A stretch of DNA of 7,289 bases from Hyphomonas sp. (GTDB lineage: Bacteria > Pseudomonadota > Alphaproteobacteria > Caulobacterales > Hyphomonadaceae): the NCBI GenBank assembly GCA_003486945.1, contig DNFL01000181.1:1-7289 (forward strand), given 5' to 3'. Below, piece after piece: positions 5,594 through 7,289 of this stretch; within the stretch, counting starts at the first letter, position 1; the number at the start of each line of letters is the position of its first letter. The notes below the pieces were generated by a model. The model saw only the letters and a list, made by a program, of their open reading frames with translations. It was not told the origin of the DNA and did no database searches. The position numbers were made by a program, and so were the translations under genes.

Positions 5594-6016
5594 ATGCAGA
5601 ACCGCAGACTGATGACCGCGGGTTTCATTCTGGCCGGCATGACCCTTTTCAATGCGGCATGGGCGCAGGGCCGCCCGAACACCGCGGCTGTTCAACAGCA
5701 GGGCCGCGCGCAGGCGGCGGGCATCGCGCAGACCGGCAGCGGTAACGATGCGGCGCTGCGCCAGCTTGGACGCGATAACACCGGCACGATCGTGCAGACC
5801 GGAAACGACAACAGTGCCTGCCTTGTTCAGGCCGGGCGCAACCTGGACGGCAGCATCGTGCAGACCGGTGACAACCTGACGACCGGTGTGTTGCAGACAA
5901 GGGGCGGGATGCGCGAAGTTCCGGTTGCCGTGTGCACCTCGGTTGCCTCGCGCCAGGACATCATGGTCCACTTCCCGCAACGTGCGGGCAATCCGATGGC
6001 GCGCGGGCGGCGCTGA
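5594..6016 (+). CDS. csgB: Minor curlin (CsgB-like nucleator candidate)
   Basis: Second secreted curlin, 140 residues. ATG 5594 is chosen over a GTG at 5558 because AGGAG (5581-5585) lies eight bases upstream and the signal peptide (residues 1-24, ending AWA before Gln25) then begins correctly. Gln recurs at 35, 46, 57, 68, 79, 90 and 101, an exact 11-residue period, with Gly two residues on in six of seven. After residue 105 the repeat stops and a 35-residue tail follows with Cys114 and a basic end (ARGRR). A second Cys (76) sits inside a repeat. With fewer repeats than the first curlin and a distinct basic tail, it is the better candidate for the nucleator or surface anchor, as CsgB is in enterobacteria. 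This is by analogy. It is translated 11 nt after csgH and ends flush against the convergent gene. Confidence 0.8.
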   Translation: MQNRRLMTAGFILAGMTLFNAAWAQGRPNTAAVQQQGRAQAAGIAQTGSGNDAALRQLGRDNTGTIVQTGNDNSACLVQAGRNLDGSIVQTGDNLTTGVLQTRGGMREVPVAVCTSVASRQDIMVHFPQRAGNPMARGRR

Positions 6017-7108
6017 TCAGGCGAGGCCCTTCAGGAGATCGAGGCTGCCATTGTCGCGCACCTGCGCGCAGTGGCGGCGCAGCATGGTGAGGAACATTTC
6101 GTCGCCTCGTTCGGTCTGCTTGACAATCATCGCGGCGGCGAAGGCAACCGAGATGCCGTAGAAGGCAAACCAGCGATAGTGCGTGTAAAGATCATCGAAG
6201 CTGTAGCTGGTGATGCCTTCGGCCTTCAGCGCATTGTGATAGTGACGCAGGAGGGCCTGTTCGTGTTTCGGGCGCTCGTCGCGCGTGAGGCCGGCGCCGA
6301 TAAAGTAAGCGACATCATTGGCGGGCGCGCCCTTCCCCGCCGTCTGCCAGTCGACGACGGCGAGCGGCTTCTTCGCGCCGGGGTTGCCGAACAGCATGTT
6401 GTCGAGGCGGTAGTCAGAGTGCGTGAGCGCGAATGGGCCCTGATACTGGTCGCCCCATTTCGGCAGGCTGGCGGCATAGGCGTCGCCGACTTCGATCTGG
6501 TCGGCATTGATATGGGCGGCGTAGCGTTCCTTGAAGCCGCCCCAGAGGGCCGCGATCATTTCCGGGCCGAGGCCAGGCGGCGGCGCCTTGGCGGAGCCCT
6601 GGAGCCAGTCATGTTCATCGAGCACGGGGTCCTGCCAGTGGGCGGCGTGCAGCACGGCGGCGGCTTCCATCGCGAGCTTTGCCTCTTCGACGCCGCAGCC
6701 CTTCAGCTGGTCGCCCTGCTCTGCCGGGGCCATGTCTTCCATGATCAGGGCGAAGCGGTTGGTTTCGGGGTCATAATCCGTATACAATGCATCGGGCGTG
6801 ATGCGGCCCGCGACTTTTGGGAAAGTGCGGTAGAACATCACTTCGCGCTTGTAGTGGTTCAGCAGCTTGGCGGTGGCGACGCTAGTTTCGTTGGCGGACG
6901 GGAATTTCCCGACGAGGGTTTTGGGGGCGTTCGGGCCCGCGCGGGCATAGTCGAACACGAAGCGGACATTCTCGCCGATCTGGCCGGTGCCGATGGATTT
7001 GGAGGTGAGCCCCTTCACTTCGGCATCGATGCCGATTTCGGCGAAGAGTTCATTGAACCATTCGGGGCCGAGTTCGAGGGGGTTGGTGTCAAGTCCGGGA
7101 CGGCTCAT
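6017..7108 (-). CDS. Phosphotransferase family protein (APH / EcKL-like kinase fold)
   Basis: Cytoplasmic small-molecule kinase-fold protein of 363 residues, a full-length size for this family. A Gly-rich segment GTGQIGENVRFVF lies at 40-52, a likely ATP-contacting Lys at 68 (LVGKF), a Glu at 89 (REVMFY) and a hinge LIMEDM at 121-126. The catalytic loop HSDYRLDN at 230-237 carries the Brenner-type H-x-D-x4-N, and the metal-binding Asp is D253 in VVDWQ. All key residues are present, so it should be active. The substrate is unknown: relatives phosphorylate aminoglycosides, choline or other hydroxyl compounds, and nothing here picks among them. ATG 7108 has GAGGAA (minus strand 7122-7117) eight bases upstream and overlaps the previous gene's stop as ATGA, implying coupled translation. 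Its own stop touches the csgB-like stop. Confidence 0.9.
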   Translation of the reverse strand: MSRPGLDTNPLELGPEWFNELFAEIGIDAEVKGLTSKSIGTGQIGENVRFVFDYARAGPNAPKTLVGKFPSANETSVATAKLLNHYKREVMFYRTFPKVAGRITPDALYTDYDPETNRFALIMEDMAPAEQGDQLKGCGVEEAKLAMEAAAVLHAAHWQDPVLDEHDWLQGSAKAPPPGLGPEMIAALWGGFKERYAAHINADQIEVGDAYAASLPKWGDQYQGPFALTHSDYRLDNMLFGNPGAKKPLAVVDWQTAGKGAPANDVAYFIGAGLTRDERPKHEQALLRHYHNALKAEGITSYSFDDLYTHYRWFAFYGISVAFAAAMIVKQTERGDEMFLTMLRRHCAQVRDNGSLDLLKGLA

Positions 7109-7289
7109 TCTGGCGTTTCCTCAGTGGGCGGAGTGTTCGGGGTCTTGCGCCCCGTGAAGCGGCGGAACTGGCCGAGGCGGTCCTCGGCGCGGCGCAGGCC
7201 CTTGTCGAGCGCGGCCATGGTGAGGGCGAAGTCTCCGCTGGTTTCCCGGCGCCAGGCGCGCTCGGTTTCGGCGATGACGAAGGCGATGG
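7105..7289 (-). CDS. C-terminal fragment, possibly a TetR-type regulator
   Basis: The minus strand is open from the window edge to TGA at 7107-7105, giving 60 residues of the C-terminus of a longer protein. The visible part is helical and rich in Arg/Glu/Ala (IAFVIAETERAW, then ALDKGLRRAEDRLGQFRRF), followed by a polar Pro/Thr/Glu tail. This style fits the last helices of a TetR/AcrR regulator, often encoded beside such phosphotransferases, but no DNA-binding domain is in view, so the product name is tentative. Evidence that it is a gene: the frame stays open, it overlaps the next start by ATGA, and it carries that gene's ribosome site within its last codons. Confidence 0.6.
   Translation of the reverse strand, partial: IAFVIAETERAWRRETSGDFALTMAALDKGLRRAEDRLGQFRRFTGRKTPNTPPTEETPE

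Noticed and set aside
6226..6776. Other-frame open reading frames within the phosphotransferase
   Set aside because: The 363-residue frame has all kinase motifs; the others have low-complexity Arg/Ser/Ala composition typical of shadows.

Overview
The window looks like a GC-rich alphaproteobacterial chromosome, most likely from the Hyphomonadaceae/Caulobacterales neighbourhood. This placement rests on a CsgH-type curli chaperone (a family described from alphaproteobacteria), an EcKL/APH-like phosphotransferase typical of such genomes, and the general GC and codon style. It is an inference, not a marker-gene result.

Left third (1-3213, plus strand): a probable three-gene copper-handling operon. 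It holds a TolC-type outer-membrane efflux protein (cut by the window start), a Tat-exported multicopper oxidase with a complete set of copper ligands, and a lipoprotein joining a His/Met-rich segment to a degenerate CopC-like domain. The gaps are 16 and 22 nt and each internal start has a good Shine-Dalgarno sequence. Together they would oxidise or bind periplasmic copper and serve an export complex whose inner parts probably lie upstream of the window.

Middle (3214-4635): a low-density stretch. It contains one small secreted four-cysteine protein on the minus strand (DUF3617-like pattern), a 5' remnant of an IS481-type transposase gene, and two roughly 280-nt non-coding gaps. By eye the copper genes, especially the CopC-like one, are less GC-rich than the genes to the right. 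The IS remnant sits near that change, so this may be an insertion junction.

Right-centre (4636-6016, plus strand): a compact curli (functional amyloid) operon of a major curlin (csgA-like), the CsgC-like chaperone csgH, and a second shorter curlin (csgB-like). Both curlins carry Gln-x-Gly repeats in an unbroken 11-residue register (13 and 7 repeats). A strong 12-bp hairpin lies between csgA and csgH, and an evenly spaced set of TGAAC/GTTCA half-sites lies about 80-110 nt upstream of csgA. The export genes csgG, csgE and csgF are not in the window.

Right end (6017-7289, minus strand): a phosphotransferase whose stop codon abuts the csgB-like stop with no gap. Its start overlaps by ATGA the end of an upstream gene that is cut by the window edge and may encode a TetR-type regulator.
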